From Dimorphilus gyrociliatus (taxonomy: Eukaryota; Annelida; Polychaeta; Dinophilidae), in the NCBI GenBank assembly GCA_904063045.1, contig CAJFCJ010000042.1, positions 1 to 64,000 of the forward strand: a stretch of DNA of 64,000 bases. The letters are read 5' to 3'. The position numbers and the translations under genes are program-made. The notes beneath the pieces were generated by a model that had not been told where the DNA came from, made no database searches, and saw nothing but the letters and a program-made list of their open reading frames with translations. Positions 23,419 to 32,790 of the stretch are shown piece after piece. Positions within the stretch are counted from its first letter, which is position 1. The number at the start of each line of letters is the position of its first letter.

Positions 23419-24485
23419 TTGACGTTTTCTCTTGTAACCGATCTAACCTATTTAACAGTGGAAAATTCAAAGATTAAGAGCCCATTGAAATATATCTCAA
23501 CTCCTGATCTAGTGTATTTAAATTTAACAAGAAATGTTATAGAAAACACTACTCAAGTTTTAAGGAAAAGCAATTTGTTACTGCAATATCTTCCTATTAG
23601 AAGTCTTCCAATTTCTGAAACATATGGAAAGCATAAGAGAATTGAACATTGGACATATCATTCAGAAAAATTACCAAATTAGAAGAAAATTCATTAAAAA
23701 GATTGGAAAAATTGACACTTTTATGTATAAAAGGATGTTGGTTGAGCTGAATAAAAGATTGTGTATTCTTAAACACAGAAATTCAGTTTTCTCTTCAACA
23801 ACAATTTATCAGGGTCATGTATCCGCACTTCAAAGATTGACTAACGAATATTTTACACTTTGCTGCTATGCTTCGAAATAAACATCAGTGAAACATTGTA
23901 CCCCAGCCTCATCTGTCTTTCATACATGTTCAGATTTATTAGCATCCACTCTACTTTATGTATTTCTATGGTTGGTTGGAATTTCAGGATTTATTTGACC
24001 TATTTATCATATTATTTTTTTATGTTTTAGGTGTTTTATCAAATATTTCGGGCTAATTTCTTAAATAAACTCAAAGCAAGAAAACTCAAAGCTGCTCAGA
24101 AGAAGTTTAATATTTTTAGATTGTTTTTTCCTTTTTAAAATTCCCTTTATTCTTCTCTTTCTCTCATTCTTTTTCTCTTTCCTATGCAACTAAAATAACA
24201 AATGTATTGAAAGTAATGACAAGTCCAATACAGGCAATGCTATTTTGTCATAACAGCAATTTTTCTCTTAATGGGATATTTAATGAAAAACTGATTAAAT
24301 ATGAAGTTATTTTGACATATTTAGCCTTTTCTTTCTATCTTATCAATTATTTTCGTTTTCAGTATAAAAATAATTCTGAGCTGTTTTACTTTCAACCCGA
24401 AAGTCTCTTTCCTCTAACTGATGATTCAATCAAAGAAGACGTCTTTTCATTTGGTATATTCCTAAGAAATATTTCCACAATATAG
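23419..24485 (+). pseudogene. Dead paralogue of the receptor: LRRs, hinge, TM1 and kinase-like tail; TM2-TM7 missing
   Basis: Starts in LRRs (LTYLTVENSKI, LVYLNLTRNVI), shifts frame near 23620 (ELNIGH continues), and reaches a hinge YFTLCCYASK that parallels DFCCLSYDYTK of the intact gene. After a TAA come a CxxxxSxxFHTC hinge and a TM1-like LWLVGISGFI (to about 23995). The next block (from 24031) is a basic tail (KARKLKAAQKK), then MLFCHNSNFSLNGIF and QPESLFPLTDDSIKEDVFSF, matching the kinase-like tail of the 18.7-kb gene. TM2-TM7 are absent. Frameshifts, stops and the missing segment make it a pseudogene, but it supports the tail being a true part of this family. Confidence 0.6.
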
Positions 24486-25712
24486 AATGAAATGGTAGTT
24501 TTACTATTTAAATAAATATTTAAAAGATCTAGTAAATATCGCTTGTAATTGGCAGGGCAATATATAGTGACCTCAATGCAACAACTTTGTTTCGAGCTTA
24601 AAGGTTCAAGTTGAGGTTGTAGCTCGAAGCAAACCTTATTTGATTAACAAAACAAAATACTTAACTCTCATTGGAATCATAAAATCAAACTTAGACAACT
24701 GTCCTTAGTTCAACTTTTTCAGCATGGCATGACATATTTATTCCATTGGCAAGATTTATTGAACATTAAAGAATGCTCAAAATTTAAAATATCTATTTTA
24801 GAGTATTTTTAAGACTACCACAATAGAGAACTGGATTTTATTTCAGATCTGTCATTGAACCAGTTGTGGCTGTAATTTTAGATAATCTGTTCAAAATCCA
24901 AGAATATATAAATTAAAAAAGTGTTGTGAGTACTATTTAGAAACATATTTTCCATTAATATTTTATCTTTAGTCCAATAAAAATACAAATAGTAAACGTC
25001 ACGTTTAAAAGTAATAAGAATGTTTATTGTAGCCTGCAAAGTGTTTTAAACTGGTCATAGGCCTAAAAAACTTGAACTTGCCAATTGGTAAGAAAAATAT
25101 CTAGCTTAATAATTTGGATGCGACAGAAAACTCCACAAATTGGTGGTTTACCCTAACCCAGCTCCTTATTAATTGCTTAATGGCGGTATGAAAAATTTCT
25201 ACAATCATAAGTTTTTACGAAAAACAAAACTACAATGAAACAGCTATTCTATACATTGTGCAAAGTCTCACTCAATCTTTTTCTAGTAAAATAACTCAAT
25301 ATTTATTATATTTATGTATTGAAATTGCCTAACAGAAGGCGTTCGCCTGACCCTATACTTTGGAAATTTTTCAAGATCGAATCGACAGAAAGCCTAAAAT
25401 CATGATCACTATTGAAATGAAAACAAGTTTGACTACTTTTCTTGTGAGTTGTATTCTTCTAATCTAATGTCATAAGTACTTTTCAAATCATAAAAAATTG
25501 GTTCATTACCACAAGATTGAAATGTGATATTTTGTTGAGAAAACATTGAATTGTAATTGCATAATTCTGCAAGAGGAGGAAAAATTCGCATTCTTTTCTA
25601 TCTTATCATACATTATCTTACAGTCTTTCATAATTTTTGCAACGATTGATTCATAATAGTCACATTTAACTTTGAAACATTTTTATATTGTATACAAATG
25701 GAAACAGCTACC
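24486..25712. other. Intergenic with one partial repeat
   Basis: A TTAGGG-repeat family fragment lies at about 25113-25165 (GGATGCGACAGAAAACTCC then TTTACCCTAACCC). Nothing else recognised. Confidence 0.4.
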
Positions 25713-25810
25713 ATTGTGGCGCAAAAACTGGAAAACATGGTTGGTTCATGCTATAGAATTTATAAATATTTGTATATCTGTACCACATTTTCCAGTTTTT
25801 GCGCCACAAT
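25713..25810. repeat. Perfect 23-bp inverted repeat with 52-nt spacer
   Basis: ATTGTGGCGCAAAAACTGGA at 25713-25732 (plus AAA to 25735) is exactly reverse-complemented at 25788-25810. It could be a tiny non-autonomous element or a hairpin. No TA or 8-bp flanking duplication is evident. Confidence 0.75.
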
Positions 25811-25853
25811 ATTTAAATTTAATGTTTTTCCCTAACTTTATCCCTCTCTCAGG

Positions 25854-26414
25854 CTAACCTTTTCTATTACCCGATATATCTATCTTTTCCAGATAAGTGC
25901 ATTCTCGGAATAGCTCTTCTAGACATTTTCCTTGCTGTTCATTGATATTACAATATCTCAGGCTAATCTCTTTCAAGCTACTCCAGGATTTCTGGAGTCC
26001 TTTGCAAATCCATTTTAATTCTAATTTCATTCTTCGATTTCCGGATAAATTTACATATTCCAAAACAGGACACTGTTTAAGCATTTCTCCGAGATATTTT
26101 ACCTGTTCTTCATCTAAATTGCAGTATTGCAGATTTATTCGTTTCAAAGTGTTTGAAGAAGTTTTCAATCCTTTAAAAATCATTTTCCACCCCAATCCCA
26201 TATTCTGAATTCTAGATATATCAACATTCTCCAATTGAATGCAGCGTTCAAGCATTTCTCCTAAACGATTTCCATCTTCCTCTTTCAAATTTAAATTGTT
26301 TAAGCAGATTTCTTTTAAGCTGCTTGAAGGGGTTTCTAGTCTTTGAAAAATTATCTTAAACAATACATTCTCTAATTTATCTTCAGGTAATGAAGGCGTA
26401 TATTGTCTTAACAT
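25854..26414 (-). CDS. Short LRR protein or terminal LRR exon
   Basis: 186 codons, with ATG at 26412-26414. The product is three copies of the 57-residue double LRR (LKEICLNNLNLKEEDGNRL, LKRINLQYCNLDEEQ, LKEISLRYCNINEQQ). A splice acceptor-like tcattctag lies just before the ATG (in-frame codons AAAGAAATTCAAAGG in between), so an upstream exon is possible. It ends mid-repeat (DISGNRKG then TAG), next to a hairpin repeat, so it may be 3'-truncated. It belongs to the same family as the genes at 4.8 and 60.3 kb. Confidence 0.65.
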   Translation of the reverse strand: MLRQYTPSLPEDKLENVLFKIIFQRLETPSSSLKEICLNNLNLKEEDGNRLGEMLERCIQLENVDISRIQNMGLGWKMIFKGLKTSSNTLKRINLQYCNLDEEQVKYLGEMLKQCPVLEYVNLSGNRRMKLELKWICKGLQKSWSSLKEISLRYCNINEQQGKCLEELFRECTYLEKIDISGNRKG

Positions 26415-27335
26415 CCTTTGAATTTCTTTCTAGAATGATTAAAAAGAAGAAAAATGAATAGATAGCCCTATGATTGGAAGGCCTAAATTTCTTTAGTTGG
26501 CCTCAGGGTAAAAAAGCAAAGCAGTTACTTAGACAACTATTGAAAGGTATACACAAAATGATAAAATTCTATAGGCACTCAGCAACAAATTACCTTGAAC
26601 TATATAGGAATGAGTAAGATCCCGATTCAGCGTAACTTTGGTGTTAGTGAATCGCAGTATCTTGATCATTCCAGTCGACAAAATACCTTTAATTTACGTC
26701 TTTAAGCAGTATAACAGCATTAAACAACATCTAATCTTATACATTTCCATACTTTAGTGAGTTAATTAAACTATTCAACCTTCATTGAATCATCTCTATT
26801 GATTGCAAACAAATAAACAAACAGGCAAACACATCAAACTATAACATTGTATTGACTTACATTTTTAGGAAACTGTCGTGAATGTTGAATGACCTGGTTG
26901 CTTTTTGAGAATGAAAATCCTGAAAAATTTATATATAAATGTACTGGTTGAAGGCTGCTTTTTGCTGTTTAATAGGCCAATTTCTATAGTTATCATGATA
27001 AGAAACAAGTCCATTTCAAGTAAAAAAAAATTGACCTACAATACCAAACTCCTTATGTCTGTTGTTTAACAACAAACTATCACAATAGTTATTCAATAAC
27101 AATGAATTGAATTGAAAATACTGTACAAAGAAATCTAGCTTCTCTTGCACAAGTAGCCGCTAGGCCGTTACCTCCCAACCCCATTTCATGTAGGGGTTAG
27201 GGATGATGGAAGAGGTTAGATAGAATTATGATAAGAGGATGTTTCCTGTCGCATCCATTTATTTAATTAGCGAAATGATAAAAGTTTTAATGGATATCAT
27301 TAAATCGTTAATTAAAACAATAATTTATCACAGAA
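26415..27335. other. Intergenic, nothing recognised except a weak repeat end
   Basis: A degenerate TTAGGG-family end lies near 27190-27255 (AGGGGTTAGGGATG then GATGTTTCCTGTCGCATCC). No gene recognised. Confidence 0.4.
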
Positions 27336-27409
27336 GCTTCCATAGCTCAGTTGGTTAGAGCGTCGTGCTAATAACGCGAATGTCCTGGGTTCGACCCCCA
27401 GTGGGAGCA
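27336..27409 (+). tRNA. trnI-AAU: tRNA-Ile (anticodon AAT)
   Basis: A complete 74-nt cloverleaf can be drawn: acceptor GCTTCCA/TGGGAGC (seven pairs, one G-T), D stem GCTC/GAGC, anticodon stem TCGTG/CGCGA with loop CTAATAA giving anticodon AAT, T stem CTGGG/CCCAG with loop TTCGACC, and discriminator A. There is no intron. A boxes and B boxes fall at the normal places (TAGCTCAGTTGG and GGGTTCGACCC). The AAT anticodon fits a eukaryotic nuclear isoleucine tRNA. Confidence 0.97.
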
Positions 27410-27411
27410 AG

Positions 27412-27420
27412 TTTTTTTTT
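27412..27420 (+). terminator. RNA polymerase III T-run terminator of the tRNA
   Basis: Nine T residues start three nucleotides after the discriminator base. Confidence 0.9.
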
Positions 27421-27831
27421 CTTACCCAACATACGTCGCTCTTGCTCGCTTCATTCCTTTTCAAGAGAGTAAGTAATGCCGTCACCATAGGGTGATAGAC
27501 ACCATTCTTAGAACTTTACATCACTTTACATCATGGGAAAAGCACACAGGCGATCGTGTATGAACTTAAGGTCAGGTTTGTATTAAAACTTGCAAAATAG
27601 GAACGAATTTTCTCATTCCCACAGAAAAGTTCAGGCATTTTTAAAAATCAATACAGCACCAGTTTTGTGAGCTAATTTGCATACTGAATTCACCATCATA
27701 AAAAATTGTGTCTTTGAATGCTACTATTGTTTTTGCTTACAATACCTATTGTCGGTCTATTTCCAGTTTTCTGTTGTAAAAATCAGATGAACATATTTTA
27801 TGCTTCTGAAATAAGAGATAATAATTGAAAA

Positions 27832-28115
27832 ATGAAAACTTTTGCTCTCTACTTACTTCTAGTATTTTTGCTAGTTTGTCAAGTGAATTACGTTTCTCTC
27901 GACGATGGAAATTTACCACTTCAAACCTTTTTAAGGTCGCTTGAAAGGCGCTATTCAAACAGTTTACAGAAGAAGGTAAAATATTAAGAAAAATGAATAT
28001 AGAAGGTAATTTTTTAAAATTTTAGGGAATAGATCTGTGCCAGTATTGCATAATGGAAAATATGAAAGCCGACATTTGTTCATCGAAAAATTACTTGCAG
28101 ATCTGTGTGAATTAG
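27832..28115 (+). CDS. Short secreted Cys-rich peptide precursor, two exons
   Basis: Exon 1 is 27832-27975 (48 codons), then a 50-nt GT/AG intron in phase 0, and exon 2 is 28026-28115 (29 codons plus TAG). Residues 1-20 form a strong signal peptide (MKTFALYLLLVFLLV). A dibasic RR lies in the middle of exon 1. Exon 2 holds all four mature cysteines in a C-x2-C-x9-C-x8-C pattern. The precursor is 77 residues. The layout matches the 88-residue precursor at 32151-32466: leader, LPL...LRS segment, dibasic site, phase-0 intron of 49-50 nt, 29-codon Cys exon. A secreted signalling or defence peptide is inferred; family unknown. Confidence 0.6.
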
Positions 28116-28121
28116 TATCGA

Positions 28122-28763
28122 ATGCTGGAGAAGTATTCAACACTTGGACGATACATTTTCGATAATATTAAAAACAATTGTAATCGGATAACCGAAATGG
28201 ATTCAGAAAATTGCGGTCTAGACGAGAAAACTGGTAAAGTTATTGGTGAAACAATTGGTAGACAAACTATACATTTAAATATATTAACGTTATCAAAAAA
28301 TCATTTTGGTTCCGAAGTTGGAAATGATTTATTTAAAAATATTTTTGAACACTGTTCAAATCTAAGAGAGATAAGATTAAATTATTGTAATTTTCATTCA
28401 AATATTGATAATCATCTTGGTAAAGCAATTGGAAAACAATCTAAACTTGTTTATTTAGATTTAGGAAGAAATCCACTTGGATTAGATGTTGGGAAATGTC
28501 TATTTGAAAATATTAAAGAACATTGTAAACTATTAAAACAAATTTATCTTGAACAATGAGAATTCAATTCAAATATTGGTACTATTCTTTTTTGTGAGGC
28601 AATTCAACAGCAATTTTCACTTACTCATCTACGCTTGAATGATAATCCACTTGGACCGCAAATTGGAGAAAGTTTCTTAGAATACATTCAAAATAATAGC
28701 AGTCGCCTTATTGCGGTAGATGAAAATAATTGCGGTTTCAATTATACAATTCAGTCTGGCTGA
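28122..28763 (+). pseudogene. LRR gene fragment with an internal TGA
   Basis: The frame starts at ATG 28122, six nt after the peptide stop, already inside an LRR, and reads four or five units with GRxxFxNIxxxC and LxxLxLxxNxLG. An in-frame TGA at 28557-28559 stands where the repeat consensus has Cys (YLEQ then EFNSNIG), after which the LRR frame continues to the TGA at 28761-28763. It is probably a truncated, inactivated copy. LRR identity is good; the true 5' end is not visible. Confidence 0.6.
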
Positions 28764-28942
28764 ATGCTATTAACATAATAAATGACAATTTAACCTTAGT
28801 CAGCTAATTCAATAGTATTTTAAGAAAGTGCTCATGATAACTGCCAATGCCACCTTTGTAATTTATTCAATAATTGTTTATTTGTTTATTTTCTTAAATT
28901 TGAATGTTTAAAATATAATCGAGTCCTGTTCTCTTTATCAGT

Positions 28943-29160
28943 ATCTACGACTACCTCCAATGATAACAGATGTTATTTTAAACAATACAATTGCAATTCA
29001 ATTTATCAATATACAGACTAAATTAGAAAAGCTAGCGTTACTTTTTAACAATGAAAACTACCTACAACCAAGAACGATTAATTCAAAATTTTTCAAAATG
29101 ATAAGAGACGCCGTTATAAGGAATATTTTAAAAATTCAAAATTGCGAAATAGACTACTAA
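28943..29160 (+). CDS. Possible terminal exon, unknown product
   Basis: After a tttatcag acceptor, about 72 codons are open to TAA 29158-29160. The product is helical and hydrophilic (ending KIQNCEIDY). It could be the last exon of the LRR gene upstream or a chance frame. Confidence 0.25.
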
Positions 29161-29274
29161 AGAATTCAACTATATTACTATTAAGCTATATGTTTATGTA
29201 TACATATTCACTCTGTGACAACTATTCTCATTCAATATTAAATAAAAAACCCAATTAGACTGATGACCTATTCC

Positions 29275-29445
29275 TAACCCTGACCCTGAGGCTGAAAGAG
29301 AAAACCTCCCCAAATCAGATATTTAAAGGCTTGGTTTCGTATTTAAAAATGGTTCGGAGGACTAAAGTAGCGACTGATTTGCAGTTAGAGGGGTTCCATC
29401 TAAGGGTTACGGGTAATTAGAAAGGTTAGGTAACCCTAACCATAA
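29275..29445 (+). repeat. TTAGGG-family small repeat, degenerate copy 3
   Basis: It contains AAAACCTCCCCAAATCAGAT, GGGTTCCATCTAAGGGTTA and AACCCTAACC, in the order of the copy at 43.4 kb. The ends are eroded. Confidence 0.65.
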
Positions 29446-29666
29446 CCATAATTCATCTCTAACAAATTACTTATGTTATAACCATATAAATACATAAAGA
29501 GTCTGATTCATGCTCATTTTAAAATCATAACCACAGGAAGTGAAATAATTCTTTCTTTTTTTTATCTAACAACACTAACTAATTGTCACGTGACATTCAA
29601 AATTATTAAACTATTATACAGTAAATTTATTTGAATGACTAACACAGCACATGTGCTTGTGAACAG

Positions 29667-30027
29667 ATGCTTCTCATTAATTTCTTTATATCTACAAATG
29701 CGTTAGGAAATGGTTCTAACCGCAACTCTTAATCCAGATTATGACCTATATTTAGACGATGGAAATTCTCTTGAATATTCAATAAAACCTTTAATTGAGG
29801 AAAATTTTTCAATTTATGGGAAAATCTATATAAAAAATTCAAAATCAAAGAATGAATCGTTATATCTAGCTTTTGGTAGTGGAATTAATCAAAGATATCA
29901 TAAAAAATTATGCCAATTATTAGGATACGATAATATTCATTTTATCGCTCAAGTTTCCAATCCTGAGGATGGTATGATAGGCCAAAAAAATATCTTTTTA
30001 AATATTCAAAATTCTAAATGCTCCTAA
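29667..30027 (+). CDS. SRCR-like module fragment
   Basis: The frame from ATG 29710 encodes about 105 residues with GKIYIKN, a KKLCQLLGYDN motif and a C-terminal Cys, parallel to the RLCKHLGYDD module of the 15.2-kb exon. An ATG at 29667 in another frame begins a short hydrophobic leader that could be joined by an unseen splice. This is a single module, probably a partial or dead copy of the 14.5-17.2-kb gene type. Confidence 0.4.
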
Positions 30028-30033
30028 CGATTT

Positions 30034-30176
30034 GCAGATATCTTATCGTTAATTCCTATGAAAATGTTGCTAACTGTAGATGATGCCTTTCCCAAAGCCC
30101 TTGCAGTTTCCCTTACTTTCCCCAATTCTTCATATTTCTGGATTACCAGGTTCCTGACCTCTTTACCCCATGCCAT
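30034..30176 (-). pseudogene. Tc1 transposase 5' fragment
   Basis: Minus strand from ATG 30174-30176 reads about 40 residues (MAWGKEVRNLVIQKY, ELGKVRETARALG) clearly homologous to the N-terminus of the transposase at 11341. The frame then ends, and the rest of the gene is absent. Sequence upstream to about 30330 resembles the 5' region of that Tc1 element. Confidence 0.8.
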
Positions 30177-30347
30177 AATGAAATAAATGATATAAAAATT
30201 AACTAAAGTAGGTAAAATAGATAATAAGTAATCAACTTAACTTGGAAAATTAATTTTGTTGAAAAAAATTTCAGTTTAAGATGTCTATTTAAACACAAAA
30301 CCGGATGTAATCTGGATGTACAGTTAATTTGGACTATTTGCTAGTCT

Positions 30348-30562
30348 AAGTCTGCTAGCATGATAGAATTTTCCTTTATCTGCCAATATTTCCAATTCAT
30401 ACAAGCATTTTGTAGTATCAGTAGAAGTTACAAGATATGGTCCACTCCATTTGCTTGTATTTATTCTGTTCATTCCTTGTCCAATGTGTTCATTTTTTAT
30501 AAGTACCCAATCACCAATTTTGTAGGTTGGTGGTTTTCTTGTGATAGTTTTATTAACTCTAT
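30348..30562 (-). pseudogene. Ty3-like retroelement fragment (integrase to env-like junction)
   Basis: Nearly the same as 35348-35562 in the same orientation, with about one mismatch in ten bases. It ends at the N gap. Confidence 0.7.
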
Positions 30563-30717
30563 NNNNNNNNNNNNNNNNNNNNNNNNNNNNNNNNNNNNNN
30601 NNNNNNNNNNNNNNNNNNNNNNNNNNNNNNNNNNNNNNNNNNNNNNNNNNNNNNNNNNNNNNNNNNNNNNNNNNNNNNNNNNNNNNNNNNNNNNNNNNNN
30701 NNNNNNNNNNNNNNNNN
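30563..30717. other. Assembly gap (155 N)
   Basis: A run of N. The retroelement pieces on its two sides read on opposite strands, so the join may be wrong or may hide a rearrangement. Confidence 0.99.
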
Positions 30718-31300
30718 TAGTAAATTCAAATAAATTCAAAGTTTTACCAGTACTTCCATCTGGAATTTGGTTTAGGCATGTTTGTATTATTGGGTAATTG
30801 TTTTGTCCAATCTGTCAATTGTTCCAAAACTACATGTTTATACAGTGCTCTACAGAAAGAACTATTATGTACATAGGCACACACATTCAAGCAACTGCTT
30901 ATAGGAGTCAGAGTAATAGATTAATTAAGCAAAGGAACAGAGAATTGAAAAAAGAGATCAACAAATTAGTGTTGGAAGAAGACCAACGTAACTGGGTTAC
31001 AAACCTACAATTGATTCAAGCATTCTTAAATCAATCACCAGTAGAAATCACTGTAATACCTCCACAAGAACTTCCCTTTGATACCAGCAGTAGAACACTA
31101 ATTGATGTAACCATTCACACGCCTGCCCTGAATCAAGCATAATATTTGTATTCAATCAACAGCAACAATTAAAACAACTAAGAGCAAGAGCATTCAGCAA
31201 TACTGAATTAATATTAGACAGAGTTGAACAGGTTTACAGAGAAGGGGACAAAACCATAAAAGGTCAAATATTTAGAGAAAATATTATGTCTGAAATATAT
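30718..31300 (+). pseudogene. Ty3-type integrase C-terminal fragment
   Basis: The frame at 30798-31142 includes TAYRSQSNRLIKQRNRELKK, the Ty3 integrase region around the catalytic Glu, with the usual NG/ER residues changed, followed by a helical RNWVTNLQLIQAFLNQSP segment. Further related sequence continues to about 31300 in another frame. Opposite strand to the 33.2-36.7-kb element. Inactive. Confidence 0.7.
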
Positions 31301-31311
31301 ATTTTATATAG

Positions 31312-31560
31312 TGGTGGACTAAAAAACCTGGACACTGAAAATTTTGATAGGCCACTTTTTAAATCACCCCAAAAACATGTTTTTTTGTTTGAAGTTGGTT
31401 TTTTTTAGGCAATTTACATTATTGATAAAGGGTTATATTTATGTAATATTGAAAAAAAAACAAAATTATTGTATTTGTGAATATTAATAGGAAAAATGTT
31501 TTTACTAATTTAATTAATTTTTTCTTTATTTGGCCAAGAGACATATTAACTGTCCATTTT
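31312..31560 (+). mobile_element. Left-end relic of the 10.95-kb Tc1 family
   Basis: It shares GAAAATTTTGATAGGCCA, TAATATTGAAAAAAAA and TTTCTTTATTTGGCC in the same order as 10985-11180 of the intact element. There is no transposase. Confidence 0.65.
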
Positions 31561-31579
31561 ATTTCTGTTTTTGGATTCA

Positions 31580-31796
31580 AATTGACAAAGGAGGAATACA
31601 TCCGAAATATAGTGAGATTAGGTGTGAGATTTTTAGTGGACACACTGCAGTCCAGATTCTCTTCACTATTATGGAGAGTTTGGATTTGGGTTGTGTTGAA
31701 GATACAGTGAACAGCTTAGGCTAAGAACTACTACTTTAGATAATAGCTCCTAAGCAGCCACACAGACCCTCAACCAAACAACCTTTCAGTGTTAGT
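31580..31796 (+). repeat. Dispersed repeat, inverted copy at about 55.2-55.4 kb
   Basis: Segments such as GTGAGATTTTTAGTGG, GAGAGTTTGGA and GTGAACAGCTTAGGCTAAGA recur in reverse complement at 55215-55415. It flanks the inverted-repeat cassette that follows. Confidence 0.7.
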
Positions 31797-31975
31797 GCAA
31801 TTGGGGCTTGTCAGTCTATACTGGATTAGCAAACCCTAACCCCAAGACCTAACCCTGACCTGACAAAGGTTGGTAATAGTAGAACACTTACATCCTTTAA
31901 CAAATACCTAAACACAAATCATAATGAGGTTAATACTGCTCAATACATTTTCAATACTACTATTCTGTAGAAGAA
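31797..31975 (+). repeat. Left arm of a 180-bp inverted repeat enclosing a peptide gene
   Basis: Reverse complement of 32611-32790 almost base for base. It includes AAACCCTAACCCCAAGACC, so the arm is related to the TTAGGG-bearing repeat family. Confidence 0.9.
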
Positions 31976-32074
31976 TAAATGATATAAATGTATTGTGTAC
32001 AGTTTTGAAGAGTAGTCAGCCTGTCTTTATAACTAATTTAAAATAATTCTGTTGGTACTGGTTTTAAATTCAAA

Positions 32075-32080
32075 TTTATT
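32075..32080 (-). terminator. Polyadenylation signal of the peptide gene
   Basis: AATAAA on the minus strand, 71 nt after the stop codon of the short secreted peptide gene. Confidence 0.5.
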
Positions 32081-32150
32081 TTCAAAATTCAATAAAAACT
32101 TGTTTTAGTAAGAGGTTTACAAACAATTGTTATTTTAATCTAATGAAGAA

Positions 32151-32466
32151 TTATTTGCTTTCAAGACAATTAGACACACATTGGTCATGATCATAGGCAT
32201 AGTTTATCAAATGGCGGCAATCATTGCTACAAGCCATTGTCTGTAAACAAAGTATAAATAGCGTGTTATTTATAACTTATAAAACTTACTTTATTCCAAT
32301 CAGATATGAAATCATCAGATGAATCTTTCACAATCATGTTTTCCAATTCTTGTCTCTTTTCTATTTCATTCAGAATTGATCTCAGACTGCTTTCAAATAA
32401 TGGTAATGAAAAAGTTTGTAGTGAAAGGCAAACAAGTAAGCAAACTATTAAAAGTTTTTTCTCCAT
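32151..32466 (-). CDS. Short secreted Cys-rich peptide precursor inside an inverted-repeat cassette
   Basis: Exon 1 is 32290-32466 (59 codons), with a 49-nt GT/AG intron (32241-32289, phase 0); exon 2 is 32151-32240 (29 codons plus TAA). The precursor is 88 residues. Residues 1-20 are a signal peptide (MEKKLLIVCLLVCLSL). A KR dibasic site lies at about residues 37-38. Exon 2 has four cysteines as C-x3-C-x12-C-x3-C, a spacing known from helical-hairpin disulfide peptides; that fold is only a suggestion. TATAAAA at 32524-32530 is about 60 nt upstream of the ATG and AATAAA follows the stop, so the 635-bp interior could be a full gene. Compare the precursor at 27832-28115. Confidence 0.65.
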
Positions 32467-32523
32467 TTTATCAGAATACAAAACTGAAAATTTTCTTCTA
32501 AGCAAAGACCAGGATTGAAATAG

Positions 32524-32530
32524 TTTTATA
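32524..32530 (-). promoter_or_regulatory. TATA-box-like site of the peptide gene
   Basis: TATAAAA on the minus strand, 58-64 nt upstream of the ATG at 32466 and inside the inverted-repeat cassette. Confidence 0.45.
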
Positions 32531-32610
32531 TCTTCTGCAGACTTCAATACTAAAACCAGTTTAAAACCATTTGAAAAAAAACAAGTTATCAACTAGTCTT
32601 AAACTACTTT

Positions 32611-32790
32611 TTCTTCTACAGAATAGTAGTATTGAAAATGTATTGAGCAGTATTAACATCATTATGATTTGTGTTTAGGTATTTGTTAAAGGATGTAAGT
32701 GTTCTACTATTACCAACCTTTGTCAGGTCAGGGTTAGGTCTTGGGGTTAGGGTTTGCTAATCCAGTATAGACTGACAAGCCCCCAATTGC
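32611..32790 (-). repeat. Right arm of the 180-bp inverted repeat
   Basis: Matches 31797-31975 in reverse complement, from the CTTCTACAGAATAGTAG end to CCCCAATTGC. It contains GGGGTTAGGGTTTGC. Confidence 0.9.

Noticed and set aside
28026-28115. Insulin or relaxin A-chain in the peptide at 27.8-28.1 kb (tempting next to a relaxin-receptor-like gene)
   Set aside because: The last C-x8-C fits, but the CC-x3-C core is absent and exon 1 has no B-chain cysteines after the leader.
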